This document shows positions 1-8,093 of a stretch of DNA of 64,000 bases, in pieces. Numbering within the stretch: position 1 is the stretch's first letter; each line of letters begins with the position of its first letter. Both the position numbers and the translations under genes were made by a program. Source of the stretch: Oscillospiraceae bacterium (lineage in GTDB: Bacteria > Bacillota > Clostridia > Oscillospirales > Oscillospiraceae); assembly GCA_017482385.1 (NCBI GenBank), contig JAFUNI010000014.1, positions 17,701 through 81,700 on the forward strand, written 5' to 3'. The notes below the pieces were generated by a model. The model had not been told where the DNA came from. It was given only the letters and a program-made list of their open reading frames with translations, and ran no database searches.

Positions 1-401
1 TTTTCAGCCTCCGCCTTTACATCGGCAACGGTCTTACCCTGGGCCCGCAAGGCTTTTTTGTTCTTCTTGGCGATGGTAACAGGCGCGAGGGTGATATTGT
101 CCAGCACGCACAGGTTGTTGAACAGATTAAACTGCTGGAACACCATGCCGATCTTTTGCCGGTGGATATTGATGTCCACCTTCATATCGGCCAGATCCTC
201 GCCGTCGAACATAATAGAGCCGCCGGAGGGGTCTTCCAGGCAGTTGATGCAACGCAGGAAGGTGGATTTACCGCAGCCGGAAGGGCCGATGATCGCTACC
301 ACATCGCCTTCGTAAACATCTAAGTCGATGCCCTTCAGAACTTGGTTGTCCCCAAACTGCTTGGTCAGATTTTTAACCGATAAAACTAACTGTTTTTCCA
401 T
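1..401 (-). CDS. Amino-acid ABC transporter ATP-binding protein, 3' part cut by window edge
   Basis: This is the N-terminal part (about 133 residues) of a polar amino-acid ABC ATPase of the GlnQ/ArtP type; the rest lies left of the window. It begins MEKQLVLSVKNL. The Walker A motif is GPSGCGKST, followed by the family-typical FLRCINCLEDPSGG, and the Q-loop reads VFQQFNLF. It would hydrolyse ATP on the cytoplasmic face to drive uptake by the permease encoded one base upstream. The ATG at 401 directly follows the permease stop codon, so the two are translationally coupled. The substrate is not readable from the ATPase alone; the argG-argH context suggests arginine, ornithine or citrulline (inference). 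Confidence 0.93.
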   Translation of the reverse strand, partial: MEKQLVLSVKNLTKQFGDNQVLKGIDLDVYEGDVVAIIGPSGCGKSTFLRCINCLEDPSGGSIMFDGEDLADMKVDINIHRQKIGMVFQQFNLFNNLCVLDNITLAPVTIAKKNKKALRAQGKTVADVKAEAE

Positions 402-402
402 A

Positions 403-1107
403 TTATCTTTCACTCTTCTTCATTTTTGCTTCCAGCGCTCTCACGCCCCAGGAGATCAGCAGCACCATGATCAAATAGGTCAGTGCCAGCATCAGATAGG
501 GCATGGTGTAATCGTAGGTGGGATCACCCAGCTGCTTGAAGGATTTGTAAAGGTCGGTCACCGCAATAAAGCTGACGATGGAGGTTTCCTTGATCAGCAC
601 GATGAACTCGTTGCCCAAGGTGGGCAGGATGTTCTTGACGGCCTGGGGCACCACGATTTTCAGCATGGTGGTGGCGTAGGTTAGACCGACAGCTCTGCCG
701 GCCTCCATTTGGCCGGGGTCTACGGATTGGATGCCGCTGCGCATAATCTCACTGACATAAGCGCCGCTGTTCAGACCGAACATAATAATGGCAACCGGAA
801 CACCGGAGTCCACGGTGATGCCCAACGCAGGCAGCAGTACCCAGTAGCCGATCAGCAGCTGCACCACCATAGGTGTGCCCCGGAAGAGTTCAATATAGCA
901 TACGCAGATCTTGTCCAAGATCCGGGGAAGCCTCTTATACTTGGGCATCACCCGGACAACGGCAATGATAGTACCGATCAAAATACCGATCAGCAAGCCG
1001 CCAACGGCGATCTGCACGGTGATCCACAGGCCGTTCAGCACATTTTCATATCCCTTTAGGGTGATGAACTGCTTGATAAATTCATTCCACATTTGAGTTA
1101 TAGTCAT
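403..1107 (-). CDS. Amino-acid ABC transporter permease (HisM/GlnP type)
   Basis: This is an integral membrane permease of the polar amino-acid family, about 234 residues. The N-terminus has the family hallmark (ENVLNGLWITVQIAV). The EAA loop reads EAGRAVGLTYATTMLKIVVPQ, and the C-terminal part has the expected membrane helices. A TTG at 1119 would add four residues; I prefer the ATG at 1107, although neither has a clear Shine-Dalgarno. A strong hairpin (1121-1152) separates it from the binding-protein gene upstream. The stop lies one base before the ATPase start. It forms the membrane channel of the importer encoded by 1-1992. Confidence 0.93.
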   Translation of the reverse strand: MTITQMWNEFIKQFITLKGYENVLNGLWITVQIAVGGLLIGILIGTIIAVVRVMPKYKRLPRILDKICVCYIELFRGTPMVVQLLIGYWVLLPALGITVDSGVPVAIIMFGLNSGAYVSEIMRSGIQSVDPGQMEAGRAVGLTYATTMLKIVVPQAVKNILPTLGNEFIVLIKETSIVSFIAVTDLYKSFKQLGDPTYDYTMPYLMLALTYLIMVLLISWGVRALEAKMKKSER

Positions 1108-1120
1108 ATTTTTAACCAAA

Positions 1121-1152
1121 GTGAAGGCTTAGCCAAAGCGCTAAGCCTTCAC
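1121..1152 (-). terminator. Intergenic hairpin between binding-protein and permease genes
   Basis: A perfect 12-bp inverted repeat (GTGAAGGCTTAG / CTAAGCCTTCAC) with an 8-base loop lies between the binding-protein stop and the permease start. Downstream on the minus strand the sequence is TTTGGTTAAAAAT, only a weak U-tract. It probably acts as a partial terminator or mRNA-stabilising hairpin that makes more binding protein than membrane components, as is common for ABC importers (inference). Confidence 0.7.
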
Positions 1153-1176
1153 CTTACCTTTTCTGATTTACTTAAA

Positions 1177-1992
1177 TTACTTTGCGCAGATGACGTTCAG
1201 CATGTCAACAACAGTGCCGGCGGAATCCAGCTCGGTGTAGGCAGTGGGAACAACGCAGACGATGGACTCGGTGTAGTAGGGCTCGGAGAAGTTGATAACG
1301 CCCAGACGCTCGGTGGTGATGGTGATACCGGACATAGCGATGTCAACATTCTGCTTGCCAACAGCGCCCACAACAGCGTCGAACTCCATATCGTCGATAA
1401 CCAGCTCCAGACCCAGCTCGTCAGCGATCAGCTTAGCGATCTCCATGTCGATGCCGTAGAACTGATTGCCTTCCTTGTACTCCCAGGGAGCGAACTCAGC
1501 GTTGGTAGCAACAACCAGCTGCTCAGCTGCCTTGCTGCCGTCCTTGGTGCCGGAGGTCACGCCAACATACTTGGCCTCTTCGCCATTCATGTACTTTTCC
1601 TTGATGGCGTCGATCTCGGTAGCCTTGTCTTTCAGAATGTTGTCGATCTTGGTCTTCAGGTCAGCCTGGTTCTTGTCGATACCGATGCCGTAGTTCTCGC
1701 TGGACAGAGCGATCTCGATGATCTTCAGACCCTCGATCTCCTTAGCCAGGGACTTAGCGGTGGTCTTGTCAACGAACAGGTAATCAGCGTTGCCGTTGAT
1801 CATGTCCTTTGCAGCCAGTGCGAAGGTGTCATAGGAAGTGGTCTTGGTGTTGGCCAGCTTGTCAGCGTACATAAAGCTGGTGGTGCCCTTCTGGGCAGCG
1901 ATCTTAGCGCCGGCCTCGTCCTTAGCGCCGCAAGCAGCGAACAGGGACAGGCACAGAACCAGTGCCAGGGTCAATGCGATAAACTTTTTCAT
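1177..1992 (-). CDS. Amino-acid ABC transporter substrate-binding lipoprotein with permuted lobe order
   Basis: This is a 271-residue family-3 solute-binding protein. It has a signal peptide and a lipobox ending at Cys21 (LFAACG), so it should be membrane-anchored outside the cell. The domain order is reversed. Residues about 27-135 (AGAKIAAQKGTTS to DAIKEKYM) correspond to the second lobe of ordinary family members. A linker of about 23 residues follows. Residues about 159-248 (LVVATNAEFAPWEY to TESIVCVV) correspond to the normal first lobe, which usually directly follows the signal peptide. The reading frame is uninterrupted and the ribosome site AGGAGG is strong, so the gene looks functional. 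It lies 18 bases behind argH and before the permease and ATPase, which suggests uptake of arginine or a precursor (inference). Confidence 0.92.
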   Translation of the reverse strand: MKKFIALTLALVLCLSLFAACGAKDEAGAKIAAQKGTTSFMYADKLANTKTTSYDTFALAAKDMINGNADYLFVDKTTAKSLAKEIEGLKIIEIALSSENYGIGIDKNQADLKTKIDNILKDKATEIDAIKEKYMNGEEAKYVGVTSGTKDGSKAAEQLVVATNAEFAPWEYKEGNQFYGIDMEIAKLIADELGLELVIDDMEFDAVVGAVGKQNVDIAMSGITITTERLGVINFSEPYYTESIVCVVPTAYTELDSAGTVVDMLNVICAK

Positions 1993-2010
1993 TTTGGTTT
2001 CCTCCTAAAA

Positions 2011-3381
2011 TTAAATAAATTTTTGAATGTACTTTATTTGCTCGTCGGCGGAAGCCTGATTGGTGCCGCCGGCGGAGATTCTGCTTTCCACACATCGTCG
2101 CAGGTCGATGGCTTCAAAAACATCGTCTTCAAACTGGGTGTCGAATTCTTTGTATTCTGCGATGGTCATTTCTTCCAGCACCTTGTTATTTGCGATACAG
2201 TAGGCCACGATCTGACCGGTAGTTTTATAAGCACTGCGGAAGGGCTCGCCCTTCTTGGTGAGATAGTCAGCCAGGTCGGTGGCATTGATGAAGCCCTTCT
2301 GTGCGGCCCGGAGCATATTCTCGGGCAGGGGCTTCATGGTGCGGATCATGGGCGGGAATACGGTTAAGCACTGCTTGACGGTGTCGATTGCGTCGAAGAT
2401 GGACTCCTTATCCTCCTGCATATCCTTGTTATATGCCAAGGGCAGGCCCTTCAGTACTGTGAGCATTCCCATGAGATCGCCGTAGACGCGGCCCGTTTTG
2501 CCTCGCACCAATTCGGCGATATCAGGGTTCTTCTTCTGGGGCATAATACTCGACCCGGTGGTGTAGCTGTCATCCAGCTCGATGAACTTGAATTCCCAGC
2601 TTGCCCAGAGGATGACCTCCTCGGAGAAACGGGACAAATGCATCATCACCGTGGCGAAGGCACTCAGCAGCTCCACGCAGAAGTCCCGGTCGGACACGCC
2701 GTCAATGCTGTTGAGGGTAATGCCGTCGAAGCCTAACTTGGCTGCTACCATTTCCCGGTTGGTGGGATAGGTAGTGCCGGCCAAGGCGCAAGAGCCGAGG
2801 GGAGAATAGTTCATCCGCTTCACCGCATCCTCGATGCGGCCAATGTCCCGGGTGAACATCATACCGTATGCCAACAGATGGTGGGCAAAGGTGATGGGCT
2901 GGGCTCTTTGCAGGTGGGTGTAACCGGGCATAATGGTGTTTTTATGCTGCTCTGCCTGGAAGAGAATGTCCTCCAGCAGACCCTTAAGCATTGCCACAAT
3001 GCCGGCTGCCTCTTCTTTTAAGTACAGACGCACATCCAGGGCAACCTGGTCGTTGCGGCTGCGGGCGGTGTGGAGCTTTTTGCCAATGTCGCCAATGCGC
3101 TTGGTGAGCTCCGCCTCCACAAACATATGGATATCTTCCGCGGTCATATCGATTGCCAGTTTGCCGCTTTCCAAATCCGCCAAGATCTTTTCCAGCTCAG
3201 CGATGATGGTGTCGGCATCAGCGGAGGGGATGATCCCCTGGGCTGAGAGCATTGCCGCGTGGGCCATAGAGCCCTTGATATCCTGCCGGAACATCCGGCA
3301 GTCAAAGTGAATGGAGGAGTTGAAGTCGTCGGCCTGTTGGTCCAGCGCCTTGCTGAACCGGCCTTCCCACATCTTAGCCAT
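2011..3381 (-). CDS. argH: Argininosuccinate lyase
   Basis: This 456-residue cytoplasmic enzyme cleaves argininosuccinate to arginine and fumarate, the last step of arginine synthesis. The start [14 protein letters not shown] is typical, and the fumarase/aspartase superfamily signature [12 protein letters not shown] is present. [12 protein letters not shown] and [11 protein letters not shown] are the other conserved blocks. Length matches the family. The start overlaps the end of argG by 8 bases, and a binding-protein gene follows after 18 bases, so argG, argH and the transporter form one transcription unit. Confidence 0.98.
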   Translation of the reverse strand: MAKMWEGRFSKALDQQADDFNSSIHFDCRMFRQDIKGSMAHAAMLSAQGIIPSADADTIIAELEKILADLESGKLAIDMTAEDIHMFVEAELTKRIGDIGKKLHTARSRNDQVALDVRLYLKEEAAGIVAMLKGLLEDILFQAEQHKNTIMPGYTHLQRAQPITFAHHLLAYGMMFTRDIGRIEDAVKRMNYSPLGSCALAGTTYPTNREMVAAKLGFDGITLNSIDGVSDRDFCVELLSAFATVMMHLSRFSEEVILWASWEFKFIELDDSYTTGSSIMPQKKNPDIAELVRGKTGRVYGDLMGMLTVLKGLPLAYNKDMQEDKESIFDAIDTVKQCLTVFPPMIRTMKPLPENMLRAAQKGFINATDLADYLTKKGEPFRSAYKTTGQIVAYCIANNKVLEEMTIAEYKEFDTQFEDDVFEAIDLRRCVESRISAGGTNQASADEQIKYIQKFI

Positions 3382-4603
3382 TGTTCAGCTTACCCTGTTC
3401 CATAAGAGCCTGGGTCTGGGTGGGCAGGCCCCACAGGTTGATAAAGCCGGTGGCCTGGGACTGATCGTAGTCGCTTTCGCCGAAGGTGCAGATCTCTTCG
3501 GAGTACAGGGAGAAGGGACTCTTCACGCCTGCGTTGATCATATTGCCCTTGTACAGCTTCAGCCGGACAGTACCGGTGACATTCTTCTGCGTCTCGGTCA
3601 CGAAAGCGGACAGAGCCTCACGCAGGGGGGTGTACCACTGGCCGTTGTACAAAAGCTCTGCAAAGCAAACGCTCAGCTCCTGCTTCTTGTGGGCGGTCAT
3701 CTTATCCAGGCAGATGGTCTCCAAAACTCTGTGAGCCTTGTACAGGATGGTGCCGCCGGGAGTCTCGTAAACGCCTCTGCACTTCATACCGACCAAACGG
3801 TTCTCAACAATGTCCAACAAACCGATGCCGTTCTTGCCGCCGATCTCGTTCAGCTTCCAGATCATATCGGTGGCGGACATCTTCTGACCGTCCAGAGCAA
3901 CGGGAACGCCCTTCTCAAAGTCGATGGTCACATAGGTGGGCTCGTCGGGAGCCAGCATGGGAGAAATGGTCATCTCCAGGAAGCCGGGCTTCTCGTACTG
4001 GGGCTCGTTCCAGGGATCTTCCAGGTCCAGGCCCTCGTGGCTCAAGTGCCACAGGTTCTTGTCCTTGGAGTAGTTGGTCTCCCGGTTGATCTTCAGAGGT
4101 ACGTTGTGAGCCTCGGCGTAGTCGATTTCTTCTTCACGGGACTTGATATCCCACTCACGCCAGGGAGCGATGATCTTCATATCGGGAGCGAAGCGCTTGA
4201 TAGCCAGCTCGAAACGAACCTGGTCGTTGCCCTTACCGGTGCAGCCGTGGGCGATAGCGTCAGCGCCCTCAGCCAAAGCGATCTCCACCAGAGCCTTAGC
4301 GATGATGGGACGGGCGAAGGCAGTACCCATCAGGTACTCTTCGTAGATGCAGCCGGCCTGCATGGAGGGAATGATGATCTCGTCAACCATAGCCTCGCTG
4401 AGGTCTGCAGCGTAGAACTTGTGAGCGCCGGTCTTGTAGGCCTTCTCTTCCAGGCCTTCCAGCTCGTCGGCCTGGCCAACGTTACCGGCCACAGCGATGA
4501 TGTAAGGATCGTTGTAGTTTTCCTTCAGCCAGGGAATGATGATGGAAGTGTCCAGGCCACCGGAGTAGGCCAAAACAATCTTCTTGATGTCTTTCTTATC
4601 CAT
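3374..4603 (-). CDS. argG: Argininosuccinate synthase
   Basis: This 409-residue enzyme joins citrulline and aspartate using ATP. The N-terminal PP-loop reads [14 protein letters not shown]. Other family blocks visible are [13 protein letters not shown] and APWREWD. I take the ATG at 4603 because AGGAGG sits 7 bases upstream; a longer in-frame extension to 4669 lacks a ribosome site and overlaps the promoter. It is the first gene of an operon with argH and an amino-acid importer. Confidence 0.98.
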   Translation of the reverse strand: MDKKDIKKIVLAYSGGLDTSIIIPWLKENYNDPYIIAVAGNVGQADELEGLEEKAYKTGAHKFYAADLSEAMVDEIIIPSMQAGCIYEEYLMGTAFARPIIAKALVEIALAEGADAIAHGCTGKGNDQVRFELAIKRFAPDMKIIAPWREWDIKSREEEIDYAEAHNVPLKINRETNYSKDKNLWHLSHEGLDLEDPWNEPQYEKPGFLEMTISPMLAPDEPTYVTIDFEKGVPVALDGQKMSATDMIWKLNEIGGKNGIGLLDIVENRLVGMKCRGVYETPGGTILYKAHRVLETICLDKMTAHKKQELSVCFAELLYNGQWYTPLREALSAFVTETQKNVTGTVRLKLYKGNMINAGVKSPFSLYSEEICTFGESDYDQSQATGFINLWGLPTQTQALMEQGKLNNG

Positions 4604-4659
4604 TTTAGTTTCCTCCTGATATCCGCGGGGATAGCCCGTGTAATTTATGTTATGGCAAG

Positions 4660-4688
4660 ATTGTAGCACAGCTTGAATAAATATGCAA
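4660..4688 (-). promoter_or_regulatory. Sigma-A promoter of the argGH-transporter operon
   Basis: On the minus strand, TTGCAT (4683-4688) is separated by 17 bases from TACAAT (4660-4665), with an extended TGC before the -10. Start of transcription would be near 4653, giving a leader of about 50 bases, too short for a T-box. The motifs TGAATAT and TTATTCA around the -35 resemble ArgR half-sites, but their spacing is not canonical, so ArgR control is only a possibility. Confidence 0.75.
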
Positions 4689-4787
4689 GCCCATATTCAT
4701 TATTTTCATTCCAAAAGTTAATGAAAAAACCGAGTTTGTTTTGGTAACTATGCACAAAAACCGAGCATTTTACCCGTGTATGCGCAG

Positions 4788-4814
4788 AAAAGCAGGGCGC
4801 ACAGCCCTGCTTTT
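4788..4814 (-). terminator. Rho-independent terminator of the polysaccharide operon
   Basis: A 10-bp perfect stem (AAAAGCAGGG / CCCTGCTTTT) with a 7-base loop lies 42 bases after the flippase stop codon, with a short U-tract at the end of the stem. It separates the polysaccharide operon from argG. Confidence 0.8.
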
Positions 4815-4855
4815 CAATGTATAAAATGCATAAATTTTTTGGAAAATTGTATATT

Positions 4856-6253
4856 TTAGACGGAAGCCTTATCCTTGCGCATTTGCTTCAGCAAATAAAG
4901 GGATACGGGAATGACCATCACAGCGCATATACCCCAGCGTAGCAGAATGCTGTCCACAAACAGCAGCTGCCAGGCGGCCATTGCAGCCACAGCGGCGCAG
5001 ACACCCAGCATCCGGCTGGGAGGCACCACAAAGAACTTTAATAGCTTTCCGGAGATGAAATAATGCACCGCCGCAAACAGCAAATAAGACGCCAAGGTGG
5101 TGTACGCTGCGGCTACAAAGCCGTAGAGCTTGATGAACACATAGTTTAAGACAATGTTTACCACCGCGGCAGCCACAGTGCCGTACATAATGTAGGTGGT
5201 CTTCTTGGCATAGTACTGGGCGGGGACGACCAAATTATAAAGAAACAGCGCAAAGGCATCCAGCACCAGGGGGATCGCCACATATTTACCCAATGTGTAT
5301 TTTGCACCGCCCAGAAGCTGCACCAGCTCCGGCGACAGTGCCATAAGGCCGGAGGTCAGGACAAAGAACAGCAAAAGCAGCTGGGTCGCCCGCTTTTGAA
5401 TGGCGTTCTTTTCCCCCTTGTCCATCTGGGAATAGAACCAGGTGGTCCAGGCGGTGGTGACGGACTCGGTGATGATCACCAAAATCAGCTTGATATTGCC
5501 GGCCAAAGAGTAAATACCTGCGGCAGCATCGCTGACCATTTTGCTGATCATGATCCGGTCGCATTGATTCAGCAGCATTTGGGAAATGCCGTGGGGTACG
5601 ATGGGCAGGCTGTATTTGATGCCGAAATTCCAATAGGTCTTGGAAATTCGGGGCTTTGCCTTCCGGAAAAAGCTAATTAGCAGCACCACCGAAATAAGGA
5701 ATGCCGGCAGCGATGCGCCGATGATCCGGCCCATAGCCCGGTTTTCGGAAAATACCGTCAGAATCAGCACCAAAGAAAGGGTGATATTCAATATAGAGCT
5801 GCAGGCAGAAACCAGCAGATATTTTTTATAGGAATAGTCTAAGCTGATACGGGTGTTGTACAGCTGGATCACAGCTGTGGAAAAACTGCCCAGCACCAGC
5901 ATGGTGAGGGATGCGGGAGGCAGCGCCAAAACCTGTCCCAGCGCCCGGCGGAACAAAACAGCCACAGCAAGCGCCACCAGTCCGTTCAGAATATAGATCA
6001 GACTGATGGAGGAGGTATAGCTGTTGATTTTGCCCCGGAATTCCAAATTTGCGCTTTGGATACTGGTGTGCAGGGCCAGGCCGATGAGCACGAACAGTAT
6101 CATATCGTAGGACGCAAATACATTATAAACACCAAACTCCTCCGGGGAGAGGAGTCGGCTGAAAATGGGCAGCGTCAGGAAATTGATACCCTTGATTAAA
6201 ATGTTACCAAGGGTGTAACCAACTCCGGAGCGCAGCGCCTTGCTTTCTGACAT
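4856..6253 (-). CDS. Polysaccharide flippase (Wzx/MOP superfamily)
   Basis: This is a 465-residue polytopic membrane protein of the oligosaccharide flippase family. The N-terminus (SGVGYTLGNILIKGINFLTL, then IFSRLLSPEEFGVYNVF) is the characteristic RfbX/Wzx block. About twelve to fourteen hydrophobic segments run to the C-terminus, and the polysaccharide-synthesis C-terminal domain contains VPAQYYAKKT. It should flip the undecaprenyl-linked repeat unit to the outer face of the membrane for polymerisation by the product of 10022-11455. It is the last gene of the operon and is followed by a terminator. Confidence 0.92.
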   Translation of the reverse strand: MSESKALRSGVGYTLGNILIKGINFLTLPIFSRLLSPEEFGVYNVFASYDMILFVLIGLALHTSIQSANLEFRGKINSYTSSISLIYILNGLVALAVAVLFRRALGQVLALPPASLTMLVLGSFSTAVIQLYNTRISLDYSYKKYLLVSACSSILNITLSLVLILTVFSENRAMGRIIGASLPAFLISVVLLISFFRKAKPRISKTYWNFGIKYSLPIVPHGISQMLLNQCDRIMISKMVSDAAAGIYSLAGNIKLILVIITESVTTAWTTWFYSQMDKGEKNAIQKRATQLLLLFFVLTSGLMALSPELVQLLGGAKYTLGKYVAIPLVLDAFALFLYNLVVPAQYYAKKTTYIMYGTVAAAVVNIVLNYVFIKLYGFVAAAYTTLASYLLFAAVHYFISGKLLKFFVVPPSRMLGVCAAVAAMAAWQLLFVDSILLRWGICAVMVIPVSLYLLKQMRKDKASV

Positions 6254-6262
6254 AGTTTCACC

Positions 6263-6862
6263 TTAAATCTGGGCAATACCCAACCATTTTTGATCTTTTT
6301 CGCTTAAATTGAGGGGTGTGCCGTCGGAGAGGGTGTAGCCCTCAGCAGAAGCACTGCCCTTGTACTGACCGACAACTTCCGGCCAGGTGATGCCGATGGC
6401 AGGGTCGTTCCAGGCAAGACCGCCCTCGTCATTGGCGTGGTAGAAGTCATCGCATTTGTAGCAGAACTCGGCAGTGTCGCTCAGCACCAAAAAACCGTGG
6501 GCAAAGCCCCGGGGAATGAGAAACTGCTTTTTGTTTTCCGCGGTCAGCTCCACGCCGTACCACTTGCCGTAGGTGGCAGAGCCGGGGCGCAGGTCCACAG
6601 CCACATCAAAAACAGATCCCTGGATCACCCGCACCAGCTTGGTTTGGGGGAAATTCTTTTGGAAGTGGAGGCCTCGCAGCACGCCCTTTACGGACATAGA
6701 TTGGTTGTCCTGGACAAAATTGATGTCAATACCTGCTTCCTGCATATCCCGCAGGCTGTAGGTCTCCATAAAGTAGCCCCGGTTGTCGCCGTGGACGGCG
6801 GGGGTGATAACGCAGAGGCCGTCAATACCGCCTACATTCTTTTCAACAGTGATCTGTCCCAT
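6263..6862 (-). CDS. rmlC: dTDP-4-dehydrorhamnose 3,5-epimerase
   Basis: This 199-residue cupin enzyme is the third step of dTDP-L-rhamnose synthesis. It shows the family sequence RGLHFQKNFPQTKLVRVIQG with the catalytic His, and PRGFAHGFLVLSDTAEFCYKCDDFY-type blocks later in the protein. It is slightly longer than the common 180 residues, with a short C-terminal tail. Its ATG overlaps the rmlD stop by one base, and the flippase follows after 9 bases. Confidence 0.97.
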   Translation of the reverse strand: MGQITVEKNVGGIDGLCVITPAVHGDNRGYFMETYSLRDMQEAGIDINFVQDNQSMSVKGVLRGLHFQKNFPQTKLVRVIQGSVFDVAVDLRPGSATYGKWYGVELTAENKKQFLIPRGFAHGFLVLSDTAEFCYKCDDFYHANDEGGLAWNDPAIGITWPEVVGQYKGSASAEGYTLSDGTPLNLSEKDQKWLGIAQI

Positions 6863-7773
6863 TATGCCATCTCCTTCAGGTAGCGGGCCAAGGCATCCTG
6901 CCAGGTGGGCAGGGGTTCAAAGCCCATTTGGGTCAATTTGGATTTATCCAGCCGGCTGTTATAGGGCCGGGCGGCCTTACTTAGGCCGTATTCTGCGGTG
7001 GTGACAGGCACGACCTTGGTGGTGTAGCCCGCCTGGCGGAAAATTTCACAGGTGAAATCGTACCAGCTGATGTAGCCGCCGGAGTTGGTGGCGTGATAGT
7101 AGCCGTATTTTTCACTTTCCAGCATATCCACCAACAGCCGGGAAAGGTCATAGGTGTAGGTGGGTGTGCCAATTTGATCGTTTACCACCCGGACGGTGTC
7201 GTGGTTCTTGCCCACGTTCAGCATAGTCTTAATGAAGTTCTTGCCGTTGAGACCGAACACCCAGGCGATACGGACAATGAAGTATTTTTCCAAAGTCCCG
7301 GAAACGGCCAGCTCGCCTTCCAGCTTGGTCTGTCCGTACACATTGAGGGGCTTATAGTCCTTGCAATCCGGCTGCCAGGGAGTGTCGCCCTGTCCGTTAA
7401 ACACATAGTCGGTTGAGATGTAGAGCATTTTGCAATCCAGCGCCTCGCAAGCCTCAGCAATATGCGCCGTGCCGCCGGCATTGATGGCCCGGACTTTTTC
7501 CCGGTTGTCAGCATCTTCTGCCAGGTCTACAGCTGTCCAGGCGGCGCAATGCACCACCGCATCCGGGGCAAGGACCATGAGCGTTTTATTGACAGCGGCC
7601 TTGTCCGTGATGTCCAGGCTCACATAGGGGCAGGTGGTGACAGGGCTACCGTCAGCGATGCCACTGTATTGGGGGGCTAAGTCGCTGCCGATGGCTTGAT
7701 GGCCACGGGAAATCAGCTCATTTACCACATCGTGGCCCAACTGCCCAGCCACACCGGTTACAAATACTTTCAT
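6862..7773 (-). CDS. rmlD: dTDP-4-dehydrorhamnose reductase
   Basis: This 303-residue NAD(P)H-dependent reductase completes dTDP-L-rhamnose. It has the Rossmann motif VTGVAGQLGHDV, the STDYVFNG block and the YGQTKLEGE catalytic Tyr-Lys pair. I start it at the ATG at 7773, with an AGAGG ribosome site; the open frame extends 34 codons upstream into the repeat-containing gap without family resemblance. The 320-base gap before it is the only large break within the polysaccharide operon. Confidence 0.97.
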   Translation of the reverse strand: MKVFVTGVAGQLGHDVVNELISRGHQAIGSDLAPQYSGIADGSPVTTCPYVSLDITDKAAVNKTLMVLAPDAVVHCAAWTAVDLAEDADNREKVRAINAGGTAHIAEACEALDCKMLYISTDYVFNGQGDTPWQPDCKDYKPLNVYGQTKLEGELAVSGTLEKYFIVRIAWVFGLNGKNFIKTMLNVGKNHDTVRVVNDQIGTPTYTYDLSRLLVDMLESEKYGYYHATNSGGYISWYDFTCEIFRQAGYTTKVVPVTTAEYGLSKAARPYNSRLDKSKLTQMGFEPLPTWQDALARYLKEMA

Positions 7774-7900
7774 AAACAATCCTCTTGCTTGGATAGGAAT
7801 TTTTGAAATCTTAAACTTATGCCTATCTCCCAATAATGCGCCCGGAGGGGTACATAGGGGAGGGGCGGTTCGCAAGCGGGAGTTGCGGCTCAGCCTTTTC

Positions 7901-8010
7901 CTGTTGCGGTACCCAAAATTTCTTGTTCGCTATTCGCTCACAAAATTTTGACCGCGGCCACTCGCTCAGGTCGCTTTATCCGCCACTGGCGGCGCTCCCA
8001 TCGCTCCCCC
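7901..8010 (-). repeat. Structured dispersed repeat, copy A
   Basis: Read on the minus strand, this stretch aligns over its full length with 47613-47730 read on the plus strand. Shared blocks are GGGGAGCGAT, GCCGCC-GTGGCGG, CTGAGCGAGTGGC, GCGGTC and ACCGCAACAGGA. The inner part forms a hairpin with arms around CAAAATTT and AAATTTTG. It fills most of the gap between rmlB and rmlD; the rest (7774-7900) holds a GTAGGGG-like fragment near 7850 and no gene. Confidence 0.75.
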
Positions 8011-8027
8011 TATATCGCATTCTTTGG

Positions 8028-8055
8028 ATACTTTCTTGGCGAAACAAGAAAGTAT
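8028..8055. repeat. Perfect 11-bp inverted repeat next to repeat copy A
   Basis: ATACTTTCTTG and CAAGAAAGTAT flank a 6-base loop (GCGAAA). There is no U-tract on either side, so it is not a normal terminator. It lies in the rmlB-rmlD gap and may be part of the same mobile repeat, although copy B lacks it. Confidence 0.6.
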
Positions 8056-8093
8056 CGCCAACCGCAGGCATAAAAGGGAAAGGTCGAAGAGAT

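Noticed and set aside
1093-2367. 424-codon plus-strand frame
   Set aside because: Antisense to the binding-protein and argH genes; low complexity, no ribosome site.
3311-4666. 451-codon plus-strand frame
   Set aside because: Antisense to argG, whose PP-loop and length are clear.
4680-4740. Possible ArgR operator upstream of argG
   Set aside because: Half-sites TGAATAT and TTATTCA are present but their spacing is not canonical; kept only as a remark at the promoter.
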